Shown here: in pieces, positions 8,412-17,072 of the stretch
Layout of the letters: each line of letters begins with the position of its first letter
How positions within the stretch are numbered: the first letter of the stretch is position 1
Source of the DNA: Sorangium cellulosum
GTDB lineage: Bacteria; Myxococcota_A; Polyangia; Polyangiales; Polyangiaceae
DNA length: 64,000 bases
Reading direction: 5' to 3'
Assembly (NCBI RefSeq): GCF_002950945.1
Contig: NZ_CP012673.1
Coordinates: forward strand, 1,612,001 to 1,676,000
Translations under genes and position numbers: made by a program
The notes under the pieces: model-generated
Databases searched by the model: none
Told to the model about the DNA's origin: nothing
The model's input: only the letters and a program-made list of their open reading frames with translations

Positions 8412-8507
8412 GGAGGCTGCCGGCGTCCCAGGAGGCTGCCGGCGTCCCCAGGAGGCTGCCGGCGTCCCAGGAGGCTGCCGGCGTCCCAGGAGGCTGCCGG
8501 CGTCCCA
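8412..8507. repeat. Minisatellite, five copies of a 19-bp unit
   Basis: Five head-to-tail copies of GGAGGCTGCCGGCGTCCCA lie at 8412-8430, 8431-8450 (one extra C), 8451-8469, 8470-8488 and 8489-8507. It is in the non-coding gap between the divergent HD gene and the exported-protein gene. No gene is seen in 8291-8606. Confidence 0.95.
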
Positions 8508-8606
8508 AGGACGCGTCCGCCTGCCGGTGCTCGTCGCCCGCCGCGCTCTTCCGGGGCGGTGTGCCGGCGCGATCCGGGCCCGCCCGTACCGCGTTACTAT
8601 CGTCCC

Positions 8607-9209
8607 ATGACCAGCCCTTCTCCCCAGGCCGATCGCCCCGCGCCTCTCGCCCGGCGCCGCGCCCCACGCTCTCTCGCGGAGTCGTTCGCGCGTGCCGCCG
8701 GCGTCCTCGGCCTCTGCGCGCTCGCCGTGTGCGACTCGCTCGACAACATCGACGTGGAGGTCGGCGGCATGGCGGTCGTCCCGCCGGGGACGGTCGTCGA
8801 GGAGGTGCTTGGCTCCCTGGATTTCCCCGCCTTCCAGAGCATCGATCTCTCGGCGGAGTTCGAGAACCAGGGCGTCACGAAGGACGATGTCGACGAGGTG
8901 CACCTGCTCGAGTTCACGCTGCGCATCGAGAGCCCGGCCGACGGAGACTTCGACTTCCTGAGCTCCGTCTCGTTCTTCGCCGAGACGGAGGGCCAGCCCC
9001 GCGTGCTCATCGCCGAGTTCGACGAGGTGCCCCGCGGCGCGCGCGAGCTGTCGATGGAGGTGATCGAGGGCGTGGATCTCAAGCCCTACGTCGTGGCGCC
9101 GAAGATGACGATCACGAGCGAGGCCCGCGTGAACGGCCGCCCCGCCGAGGAGACGACCATCGCCGCCGACGTCCTGCTCGACGTCGATGTCTCCGTGCCC
9201 GGCTGCTGA
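8607..9209 (+). CDS. Exported protein or lipoprotein of unknown function
   Basis: A 200-residue protein that I do not recognise. The N-terminus has an Arg-rich stretch (RRRAPRSLAESFARAA) and then a hydrophobic segment GVLGLCALAVCDSLDN, which looks like an export signal. The Cys after LAV is only a poor lipobox because Val, not Ala/Gly/Ser, precedes it. The mature part is acidic and beta-rich (VHLLEFTLRIESPADGDFDFLSSVSFFAET), as in small periplasmic or surface proteins of myxobacteria. It ends in SVPGC. It is monocistronic, 75-95 bp before the giant NACHT gene, with a possible promoter between. Confidence 0.75.
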   Translation: MTSPSPQADRPAPLARRRAPRSLAESFARAAGVLGLCALAVCDSLDNIDVEVGGMAVVPPGTVVEEVLGSLDFPAFQSIDLSAEFENQGVTKDDVDEVHLLEFTLRIESPADGDFDFLSSVSFFAETEGQPRVLIAEFDEVPRGARELSMEVIEGVDLKPYVVAPKMTITSEARVNGRPAEETTIAADVLLDVDVSVPGC

Positions 9210-9240
9210 TTGCGATTTGCCGTACAGAAATTCATAAAAT
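9210..9240 (+). promoter_or_regulatory. Possible sigma-70-type promoter before the giant NACHT gene
   Basis: The gap between two genes contains the most AT-rich stretch of this region: TTGCGA (9210-9215), a 19-bp spacer, and TAAAAT (9235-9240). Spacing is slightly long. It would drive the large gene that begins at 9284 or 9305. Weak call based on sequence resemblance only. Confidence 0.35.
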
Positions 9241-9283
9241 ACATGTTCGTGGGCCGTGAAGCCTCTGGCTGGACAGCCAGGCG

Positions 9284-12200
9284 GTGTACACTGCCGCGCG
9301 TTCCATGACCGACCCCGGCGTTACAAGAAGGATTCTCCCAGAAGACCTGCACGCGCACATGCGCATCGAGGATGGCCTCTACGTCCTCGGGTGCCTTGAG
9401 CGACGGGTCACGATCCATTCCCAGCAGATTCGCGCTCTGAACCTCGTCTACTCCCTGCGCGAGCTCGGAATCGTGAAACCGGGCGACGCGATCCTCATCG
9501 TCGGCGGGGGCGTTGCGGGGCTGACGGCGGCAGCAGGCGCAGCGCGGCTCGGGCTACGGGTCACGCTGCTCGAGCGCTCCGATGAGCTGCTCCGCCTCCA
9601 GCGGAACAACATGAAGCGCTGGATCCACCCGCACATCTACGACTGGCCTGCGTCTGGCTCCACGAACCCTGAAGCCACTGTCCCGCTCCTCCGGTGGACA
9701 GCCGCGCCGGCCGGCGACGTCGTCCAGCAGATCCTCACCGCCTTCGAGGGCTTGCCCAAAGACGAGCGCGATCGCATTGACATTCATCCTCGCGCCACCG
9801 TGACTGACCTAGGCAGCGGCGCCGAGCGGCGCGTATTCTGGCACACGGATCGAGACCACCATGCCTCCGTCTCGGCGGTCATTCTCGCCGTCGGCTTCGG
9901 CCTGGAGCGGGAGGTCGAGGGAGTCGACTTCCGCTCTTACTGGGAGGACGACGCGCTGGATCAGGCGCCCTTCAAGGGCCGGGGCCGGACCCTGATCTCG
10001 GGCACCGGCGACGGCGGCCTCATCGACGTCTTGCGCGCCCGCGTGCGCGATTTCCGGCACGACAAGGTGATCGATGACCTCGTGGGCCACGCCGACCTGG
10101 AGCCGGTGAAGCATCGGCTTCTTCAGATCGAGCACGAGGCGCTCGCGCAGGAGAGAAAGAAGAAGGACAGCGGGAATGACCTCCTCCTCGAGGCTTATAA
10201 GAAGCTTTCACTCGACCATGCCGAGGTGCTCTCGAAGACAGTGGACGCCAAGCTCGGCGCCCTCCTCCGCAGTGACGTCACCGTGGTCTTGAACGGCAGG
10301 GATCCGACCCCGTTCTCCCTCGGGGCGTCAATCCTGAGCCGCTTTTTGGTCTCGCGCCTTTACTTCGCCTTCGGTCTTCCCTACCGATCCGGCGAGCTCA
10401 AGGTCAAGAAGGTTGCTTCGGGTTATGAGGTGCATTTCAAGCTCGGAGCACCTCAAGTCTTCGATCGTGTGATTTGCCGCCACGGCCCGAGCGGCGCGCT
10501 CGAGCAAGACTTCTCTTCCTTGTGGCAAAGCTGCGCCAGCAAGCTAAAAACCCTCGCCGAGCTCGATCAGACACGAACGCCCATCTACGGAGATGCGTTC
10601 GCGCGGGCGCCGAGCGGCGGATCCGGTAGCGCAGGCTCCAGCACGGAGCCCGAATCGGAAGCTCCACTACCGACGCAGGAGCTCGGACCAACCCTGGCAG
10701 TCTACCTCGCGCGCGTCCGCGAAGCGGCGGGTCAGGTCGTGCTGGCCGGCGACGTGGGGCCACGCCCGATTCAAGATGTGTTTGTAGAGCTGGAGGTCAC
10801 GCGGGGCGGTACAATCGACGGCGAGGAGCGCGGCGCGGAGGACGACGGGGAGCCGACCGGTGAGCCCGGAGAGAAGCTGGCGCTGCAGACGGAGCTGCGT
10901 CGCCGCAAGAGCGCCCCGTGGCGGCATCTGACCGAGACCATCCCCGCGGAAGACCTGCTGGACTTCGCGCATCGCACGTTGATCGTCGGAGCCGCCGGCA
11001 CGGGGAAATCGACGCTCCTCCGCTGGCTGGCGTGCGAAGCGGCCAAGCGTCGGGAGTCGGATCCTCTCGCCAGGATCCCGGTCTGGCTTCGGAGCGTCCC
11101 GCCGCACGGGGATCTCGAGGACGACCTCGCCGGTGGGCTCGCGAAGCGAGCGCTCGCCGGCGTGAAGCTGAACGAGGGCCCGTCCGGAGCATTCCACGCC
11201 ATCCGCGACGCCATCGCCTCGGGCCGCGCGCTCTTGTTGATTGACAGCCTGGACGAGTCGAGCATGATCGAACAGGCACACGCGACAGAGTGGCTGGCGC
11301 AGCTGGGAGGTCGCGTGGTCCTCGCCACTCGGCCCCTGCTCGGGGCTGCTCCGGTGAATGACGTCGTGACAGTGACGCTGCACGGCGTCCCAGGAATCGC
11401 CGCGGAACAGCTGCTGAAGAAATACTTCGCCGATGAAGGCTGGGTGAACGGGCTGCTCGAAGAGATACGAGGGCTGCCTGACGGTCAGATGTGGCTGGAG
11501 ACGCCGGTGCTCCTCGGGCTGGCCGCGAGCCTGTACCGCTTGGACAAGACGCTTCCTCGCGCCACCATCCAGCTGTACGGCCGCGCTGTCGATCACCTCC
11601 TGAACTCGGAGCGCCTGCCCAGGAAGCACCGGGGCGACGCGCTGCGAAGGGAGCTCCAGAACTTCGCGCGCGAGCGCCTGCTGCCCAAAGAGGGGGCGCC
11701 TCGTGTCATCTTCGAGTCGGCCGAGGTGCCGCATCACCAGGACGAGCTGTACAAGCTCACCGGGCTTTTCGAGGGGGGGTCGCGGTTCCGGTTCACCCAC
11801 CTGACGCTCGGAGAGTACCTCGCCGCCGAGGCTGACATCAATCTCGCGGCGGAGCGCGCGCAGCTGATCGCGAGCCACGGGCAGGCGCCGGAAGGTAGCT
11901 CGCTGGAGATCGTGCCGATGGCGCACGCCCTCCGGGGGACGACCGTTCTGCAGGAGGCGCTCGCCGAGGCGCGAGACCGGGATCTCCCCGACCACCGGCT
12001 GCTTCGGCTCCTGCTGCGCGCCCTCGGGTATGGGGGCAAGGGCGTACAGGAATTCTGCTCCACCCACTCGGGTGAGGTGCTCCGCCTGGTGGCAGAGCGC
12101 CTCGACGCGCCGAGCGGACGCTTCGGGGAAGCCGAGATGGCGCTCATGGACGCCGCGGAGCGGGCTTTCCTGGCGATGCGCGGGCTGGTCGACAAGGCGG

Positions 12201-15200
12201 AGGTCGAGCGCCCTTTTGCGCGGCTGCTACGGCTGCCGGGCGACGTCGGGACGGAGGCCCATGTAGCCACCTGGACTCTCGGGGTCCGCACGCCGGAGCG
12301 GCGCGAGTCAAGCTGGTGGCCCACCGTCGAGCGGCAGGCGCGCGCGCTCGTGCGGGCGAACGTCGGCATTGACGGGATCTTGAAGCTCACGCAGGGGGCC
12401 GACAGGCAGAACCAGTGGCGCGCCGCGTGTACGCTCTCGACGGACCCGAAGCTCTGGGCTCGACTGCGACCTCTGCTGTATCACGAGGACGACATGGGGC
12501 GCCGGTGGATGAGCCACAACCTGGCCAGCGATCCTGGCGCGGAACCCGACTGGCGTGAGCGCCTGGGCGACGAAGATCGGTATACTCGGGAAGGATGTGT
12601 CACACATTTGGCTGAAAACCTGGCAGGCCGGTCCATTTACCTGCCCCGCCTGCGCGATATGCTGGTGCGAGACCCTAGCGATGAAGTGCGGGCGGCGGTG
12701 GTCGACGCGCTGGCGGAGGATCTCCCGTCTCGCAAGGTCATTCGTGATATCCTGCATAGAACTATTCGTGTGCCTCTGCCTGTATCCGGCGACTTCTTGC
12801 AGCTCCGGAGCGCGGCTATTTGCGCGCTTGCTACCGATCCCGAATCCGAGGATCTTGTTCGATCGTATGTCAGCAGTCCTAAAATGGTGATGTTCGATAA
12901 GAACAGCACTCTGCAAAAGCTGTGTGGCATCCCTCGGTGGCGTCAGGTGTTGCTTCAGAGGCTAAGTTCGCCGGACGTGAGCGTGGATGAGATTGAGGTC
13001 CTCGCCGAAGATCCGGAAGCTGAGGAGATTCTAGGTAAGCTGCTCGATAGCCTCCGTCACGACGTCGTGCATGCGGCCGCTGAGGCGCTCGGTGGACGCG
13101 CCGACAGAGCACGGCTGACCCAGCTGCTCGAGCACGACAACGAACGGGTACGCTGTGCGGCCATCAAAGCCCTGGGTCAACACTCTTCCACCGAGCCGCT
13201 GCTCCGAGCGTTCCTGGTGAGGTCGGCTGCGGAACGCATCGCCGCCGCCAAGGCTCTTCGCGGCGACGCCGCGTCCCTTGGGAGCATCAAGGACAACCTC
13301 CTGCGTTATCCTCAAGATGAGGTGCGGCTGGCTGCTGTTGAGGTGCTCGGGGCGCACCCGATCGCGTTCGCGGCTCTTCGAGAGTATTTTGATGAGACGC
13401 GGTCAAGCCCGCATCATGAGTGGATGCAAGATGAGATGGGGCGTCCCCAGCATGCCATGTTTCACGGGATGCTGCGCCGACGGATCCTCGAGGCGTTGGC
13501 TGGTGACCCGCGGTATCGTGGCCTGGTCGAGAGCTCGCTAGAAGATCCGCATGAGAGCGTGAGGGCGTCGGCAGTGAAGGCGCTGGCGGGTGATCCGTCG
13601 ATGGTGGACCGCTTGCGGAAGTGCTTCTACTCCAAAGGCTCTCGGGCTGAGGTGTATGAGGTGTTCTGCGATTTGCTGTCGGAGCTTCCGTTCGTTAAAG
13701 CTCATCTTCTCTGGTGCCTGAATGTTGACCAGGCTGGGCTCAGGTTCTCGGCGTTTCGTTATGTCGTGGATCACGTGGAAGATCGCGAGAGGCTGAAGGC
13801 GATGCTCTCTTCGCCAAACACCCCGGATGATTGGCGGGCCACGATCGTCGGGCCGCTGATGAGGGACCCGAGCTCGTTGGACTTGGTTCGCGCGTGTGTT
13901 GATGACGAGTCCGAGCATGTTCGGGAGCAGGTCCTACGACTGCTGCGGCATGATCACCGTGTGCGACAGGAGTTGCGTGAGCGAGCTCGAAGCGTCGAAT
14001 GGCTGAAGACGCTGGCGCGAGCGAGCCTCTCGCCGTTTCACCGGAACAGTATTCCCCGTGTGCTTGCGAGCGACCCGGAAGCACATCCCATTCTGGCCAG
14101 CTACCTCGCTACAGGCGACGAGAGCATCCTGACATTCGTCGCCCCGCTGCTTCGTGAATACCCAGACGCGCGCCCGAGGCTTGTCGAGCTGCTCGATCAC
14201 CCCTCCGTGAGCGTTCGATGCGCGGCAATTCAAGGCCTGGGAGCATACGAGCCGGTACGCATGAAGATCGCTGCTGCCCTCGCGCCTGATCCGCCAGTCG
14301 CGTACACGCTTGATACGGATATGAGGACAGCGATTGAGGAGTCCAACGGACTCCGTGCCCTCCGGAGAGCCGCCGCAGACGCGCTCAAGGACGTCCCCGA
14401 GCTCCGGATCGAGTTTCGGGCTCTTCTGGACAATGAGGATAAGGGAGTACGCGAAGCAGCGATTCATGCGGTGTCTGGTGATCGCTCCCCCGAGGCTCTG
14501 CGCCTCCTCCGAGACCGCCTGCCTGCGGAGCAAGAAGAGAATCTGCGTTTTCTGATCATCGAAGCGCTCAGGGCTGACCCTGGATCTGTTGAGTCTATGC
14601 GCGAGCGGCTTCACAACGATTACGATCGCGCGGTCCGGAAGGCGGCGGCCAACGCTCTGACGCTTGGCGATTTGTTGCCGGTCCATGCGGTGCGGGAGCT
14701 GCCTCCCGTCGCACGTGTTCGCGGCGTTCTGGCCGGTGTCGCAGTGCCGGAGCTCGGGGCGCTCGACGCTTTCCTCAAGAGCCCGCGGCGCCTCGACTTG
14801 GACGCCGAGCCGGAGCTGGGTGAGGATGTCCTCGCGTGGTCGTGCGCCCGCCTTGGCTGGTCGTACGAGATCGCGCGCGAAAAGGACGGGCAGATCCTGG
14901 GTGAGCTAGCGAGCCCGGTACCACGCCTCACCGGTCCGGGTGGCGTGATCCTGATCCGCGTGGCGATGGACTCGTTCTCTCTCCCGCGCGAGCGTTTTCT
15001 GCGCCCCAACCACAACCTCTTGGAGGTTTGGGAAATCGCTCGACACCTGGTCGCCTCGGACCCCCCGACGGTGGTCCTTGCGTGCGCCGATGTGTCGTAC
15101 GCGCACCTTCAGCCGCCACGCCTGGAACCGGGAGAGGTCCGGTTCGGTCCGACCCTCTTCGGGTTCCGGGTAAACCTGAACCCTACCTCCTGCGGGGTAG

Positions 15201-15238
15201 CGGGCGATGCCGTGGCTGCTGGCACCATCCCGATGTGA
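9284..15238 (+). CDS. Giant NACHT/STAND NTPase with N-terminal FAD/NAD(P)-binding oxidoreductase domain and HEAT repeats
   Basis: A single 1984-residue chain. Residues about 65-100 carry a Rossmann dinucleotide motif, ILIVGGGVAGLTAAAGAARLG, ending in an acidic strand (VTLLERS). The motif NNMKRWIHPHIYDWP follows, and an oxidoreductase-like domain runs to about residue 430. After an acidic linker, a NACHT-type NTPase has Walker A GAAGTGKST (near 569-577), Walker B LLLIDSLDES (near 650) and a sensor strand VVLATRP (near 678). From about 1040 to 1800 there are tandem HEAT-like helical repeats (for example VRAAVVDALAEDL, VRCAAIKALGQH). The last about 175 residues form an unrecognised domain. STAND NTPases oligomerise on ligand binding and fire an N-terminal effector; here the effector would be the flavin domain (inference). 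GTG 9284 and ATG 9305 are both possible starts. It stands alone. Confidence 0.88.
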   Translation: MYTAARSMTDPGVTRRILPEDLHAHMRIEDGLYVLGCLERRVTIHSQQIRALNLVYSLRELGIVKPGDAILIVGGGVAGLTAAAGAARLGLRVTLLERSDELLRLQRNNMKRWIHPHIYDWPASGSTNPEATVPLLRWTAAPAGDVVQQILTAFEGLPKDERDRIDIHPRATVTDLGSGAERRVFWHTDRDHHASVSAVILAVGFGLEREVEGVDFRSYWEDDALDQAPFKGRGRTLISGTGDGGLIDVLRARVRDFRHDKVIDDLVGHADLEPVKHRLLQIEHEALAQERKKKDSGNDLLLEAYKKLSLDHAEVLSKTVDAKLGALLRSDVTVVLNGRDPTPFSLGASILSRFLVSRLYFAFGLPYRSGELKVKKVASGYEVHFKLGAPQVFDRVICRHGPSGALEQDFSSLWQSCASKLKTLAELDQTRTPIYGDAFARAPSGGSGSAGSSTEPESEAPLPTQELGPTLAVYLARVREAAGQVVLAGDVGPRPIQDVFVELEVTRGGTIDGEERGAEDDGEPTGEPGEKLALQTELRRRKSAPWRHLTETIPAEDLLDFAHRTLIVGAAGTGKSTLLRWLACEAAKRRESDPLARIPVWLRSVPPHGDLEDDLAGGLAKRALAGVKLNEGPSGAFHAIRDAIASGRALLLIDSLDESSMIEQAHATEWLAQLGGRVVLATRPLLGAAPVNDVVTVTLHGVPGIAAEQLLKKYFADEGWVNGLLEEIRGLPDGQMWLETPVLLGLAASLYRLDKTLPRATIQLYGRAVDHLLNSERLPRKHRGDALRRELQNFARERLLPKEGAPRVIFESAEVPHHQDELYKLTGLFEGGSRFRFTHLTLGEYLAAEADINLAAERAQLIASHGQAPEGSSLEIVPMAHALRGTTVLQEALAEARDRDLPDHRLLRLLLRALGYGGKGVQEFCSTHSGEVLRLVAERLDAPSGRFGEAEMALMDAAERAFLAMRGLVDKAEVERPFARLLRLPGDVGTEAHVATWTLGVRTPERRESSWWPTVERQARALVRANVGIDGILKLTQGADRQNQWRAACTLSTDPKLWARLRPLLYHEDDMGRRWMSHNLASDPGAEPDWRERLGDEDRYTREGCVTHLAENLAGRSIYLPRLRDMLVRDPSDEVRAAVVDALAEDLPSRKVIRDILHRTIRVPLPVSGDFLQLRSAAICALATDPESEDLVRSYVSSPKMVMFDKNSTLQKLCGIPRWRQVLLQRLSSPDVSVDEIEVLAEDPEAEEILGKLLDSLRHDVVHAAAEALGGRADRARLTQLLEHDNERVRCAAIKALGQHSSTEPLLRAFLVRSAAERIAAAKALRGDAASLGSIKDNLLRYPQDEVRLAAVEVLGAHPIAFAALREYFDETRSSPHHEWMQDEMGRPQHAMFHGMLRRRILEALAGDPRYRGLVESSLEDPHESVRASAVKALAGDPSMVDRLRKCFYSKGSRAEVYEVFCDLLSELPFVKAHLLWCLNVDQAGLRFSAFRYVVDHVEDRERLKAMLSSPNTPDDWRATIVGPLMRDPSSLDLVRACVDDESEHVREQVLRLLRHDHRVRQELRERARSVEWLKTLARASLSPFHRNSIPRVLASDPEAHPILASYLATGDESILTFVAPLLREYPDARPRLVELLDHPSVSVRCAAIQGLGAYEPVRMKIAAALAPDPPVAYTLDTDMRTAIEESNGLRALRRAAADALKDVPELRIEFRALLDNEDKGVREAAIHAVSGDRSPEALRLLRDRLPAEQEENLRFLIIEALRADPGSVESMRERLHNDYDRAVRKAAANALTLGDLLPVHAVRELPPVARVRGVLAGVAVPELGALDAFLKSPRRLDLDAEPELGEDVLAWSCARLGWSYEIAREKDGQILGELASPVPRLTGPGGVILIRVAMDSFSLPRERFLRPNHNLLEVWEIARHLVASDPPTVVLACADVSYAHLQPPRLEPGEVRFGPTLFGFRVNLNPTSCGVAGDAVAAGTIPM

Positions 15239-15549
15239 ACATATCCAAACCTAAGATCGGTCGTTCTAGCTAGCAGCTAGCTCCGCCTGTCAGAAGTCTT
15301 GACAGGGATCACGGCGAGAGAGGAGAGATTCTAACGCCAAGACGCTAGCGCGCAAAGGCGCAGAAATACAGAGGAATTATGGTTTGCGCCTCTGCGTCTC
15401 GGTGCTTTTGCGCTGAAATCTCTCGGTATCCCTGGTCAGATTTGTGACGCTCGGAACTAGACCTCTCGCGGAACCAGGGACGAACCCAGGCGACGCTGTA
15501 CCAGCGCCGCGCGCTCAGCGCTGCGGCTCAACAGCGGGCCATCACACGC
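15239..15549. other. Non-coding interval after the NACHT gene
   Basis: About 310 bp between the giant gene and the convergent lipoprotein gene. It holds a small palindromic stretch (TAGCTAGCAGCTAGCT near 15270) and the inverted-repeat element listed at 15301-15437. No gene is seen. Confidence 0.6.
15301..15437. repeat. Imperfect inverted-repeat element
   Basis: The interval folds into a long imperfect hairpin. CAGGGAT near 15303 pairs with ATCCCTG near 15428, GAGAGATT with AATCTCTC, and TAACGCCAAGACGC..GCGCAAAGGCGCAG with the mirror-like right arm TTTGCGCCTCTGCGTCTC..GCTTTTGCGC. Arm composition resembles the dispersed CGCCAAGG palindromes at 22.4 and 58.0 kb, but the sequence differs. It follows the NACHT gene directly. 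Probably a non-autonomous repetitive element. Confidence 0.65.
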
Positions 15550-16899
15550 TCACCGAGCGTCGCAGTACTTCGAGAGGTCGACGGCCGGAACCTCGAAGAT
15601 CCCGAGCCCCGGATCGACCGCCGATTTCCCGGTGGTCTCATCGATCCGGTACACCCGCGCGCTCGGCCCCAGGCCCACCTGGACCTCCTGGATGGCGGTG
15701 AGCCCGACGTACCCCGTGTCGATCTTGCCGTCGGCCGACATGTACTGGAGGACGATCGTCTTCTGCCCTTCCGGCCCGACGCCGCACGGCGAGCAGTAGT
15801 AAGCATAAGGATCCCCGGCCGTCGGCGCGTCTTCCTTGAACACGTCGTCCTCGCCGGGCACCACCTCCTTGAGGAGGAGCTTCCCTTTGCCCATCGACGA
15901 CCGGGCCGTCACCACGGGCGTGTCCTCCGCGATCGCCAGCACGAGGCGGTTCGGCCCGTCGTCTCCCCAGAGCGCATCCCCCATCCCGCCGGCGCCGAAG
16001 AAGCTCGGGCCGAGCCACTGTGTGGTCTGGTGGACCTCCTCCACATACCAGACCATGGTGTCCTTCCCGTGGCCACCATAGAAGCGGGAGTCGTGCATGT
16101 TGCCGTGGATCACGATGACGTCGTCGCCATCCGACGGATCGATCGCGTCGGTCCTGCCGTCCTCACCGTTGCCCGCGTCGATCGCCGCCCGGTCCAGATC
16201 GCGCACGAAGACGAGATCTCGCCCCGGGCCCGTGTGGATGGTGGTCGTCGTGATGTCCCAGGAGTCGTCCGCGTTGCCGTGGCATCCGGCGATGACGATG
16301 TCGTTGTCGCGCGACGCGCCCGTGACCGAGGAGCCCGTGCGAAAGTCGAGCGTCCAGCTCCGGTCGAAGACCAGCACGTCGGGGCCGTCCCCCATGTTGC
16401 TGCCGAAGCTGTGGATGCTCCCTTCCGAGCCCAGGTTGAGGATGTCCGTCCCCGAGGATCCATGAAAATAAGCGGCAGGCCCGGCGTAGTCGAGCGAGCC
16501 GGGCTGGTTCCCCACGAGCGTCCACCCGTACTGGCGGCCGGCGCCGTCCTTCAGCGGCTCGAAGCGCCCGACGTTCTTCTCGAAATTCCTCCAGTTGGAC
16601 AGGAGGCTGCCCTCCTTCCAGTCCCATTCGCCGGGAGGAAGAATGGGCGAGAGCTCCCCGCCGGGCAGGGCGTGTCCATCCCAGTACAGGTCGTCGAAGA
16701 GCCCTGACAGAGGAAAGTCGCTCGACCCGGGAGACCAGCTTCCATCCCAGGAATAGGCGTTCCCCGAATAGGTCTCGGGTCCAACGAAGGGGTCGGGACC
16801 CGGATCCCCCTGGGCATCCGAGCACCCGCCGAGCGCCAGCGCTGAACAGGCCACGATGAAGAGGCTCGCGAGATTCGGCGTCGAGAATGGATTCCTCAT
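15550..16899 (-). CDS. Lipoprotein with RTX-like calcium-binding repeats
   Basis: A 449-residue lipoprotein. The signal peptide ends in the lipobox ALGGC (SLFIVACSALALGGCSDAQG). The centre has several degenerate nonapeptide-like elements of the haemolysin/RTX type (HTGPGRDLVFVRD, DAGNGEDGRTD, GGHGKDTMVW), which in that family bind calcium between short beta strands. The C-terminal part is beta-rich with a CSPCG pair. Enzymatic function is not apparent. The ATG at 16899 is chosen because AGAGGAAG precedes it and it starts the signal peptide directly. An ATG 21 bp upstream is less likely. It would sit at the cell surface or outer membrane. Monocistronic. Confidence 0.78.
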   Translation of the reverse strand: MRNPFSTPNLASLFIVACSALALGGCSDAQGDPGPDPFVGPETYSGNAYSWDGSWSPGSSDFPLSGLFDDLYWDGHALPGGELSPILPPGEWDWKEGSLLSNWRNFEKNVGRFEPLKDGAGRQYGWTLVGNQPGSLDYAGPAAYFHGSSGTDILNLGSEGSIHSFGSNMGDGPDVLVFDRSWTLDFRTGSSVTGASRDNDIVIAGCHGNADDSWDITTTTIHTGPGRDLVFVRDLDRAAIDAGNGEDGRTDAIDPSDGDDVIVIHGNMHDSRFYGGHGKDTMVWYVEEVHQTTQWLGPSFFGAGGMGDALWGDDGPNRLVLAIAEDTPVVTARSSMGKGKLLLKEVVPGEDDVFKEDAPTAGDPYAYYCSPCGVGPEGQKTIVLQYMSADGKIDTGYVGLTAIQEVQVGLGPSARVYRIDETTGKSAVDPGLGIFEVPAVDLSKYCDAR

Positions 16900-17072
16900 G
16901 TCAACTTCCTCTGGGAACATCCATTGAATGGAGGGTGGTTGCGTTTTGACGGCCGTCCAGTGGACCGTACTTCGACCACCCTGTCAACCGGGCTGGTCTC
17001 GCGCGAGGGGCGGGACATTGCTGATTTTTTGAGAGCGGCGCGCGTGGCGCTTCCCGGCGGCCGCAATGGGTT

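Noticed and set aside
8412..8507. CRISPR or operator array
   Set aside because: Copies are directly abutting with no spacers and no dyad symmetry. A minisatellite explains it.
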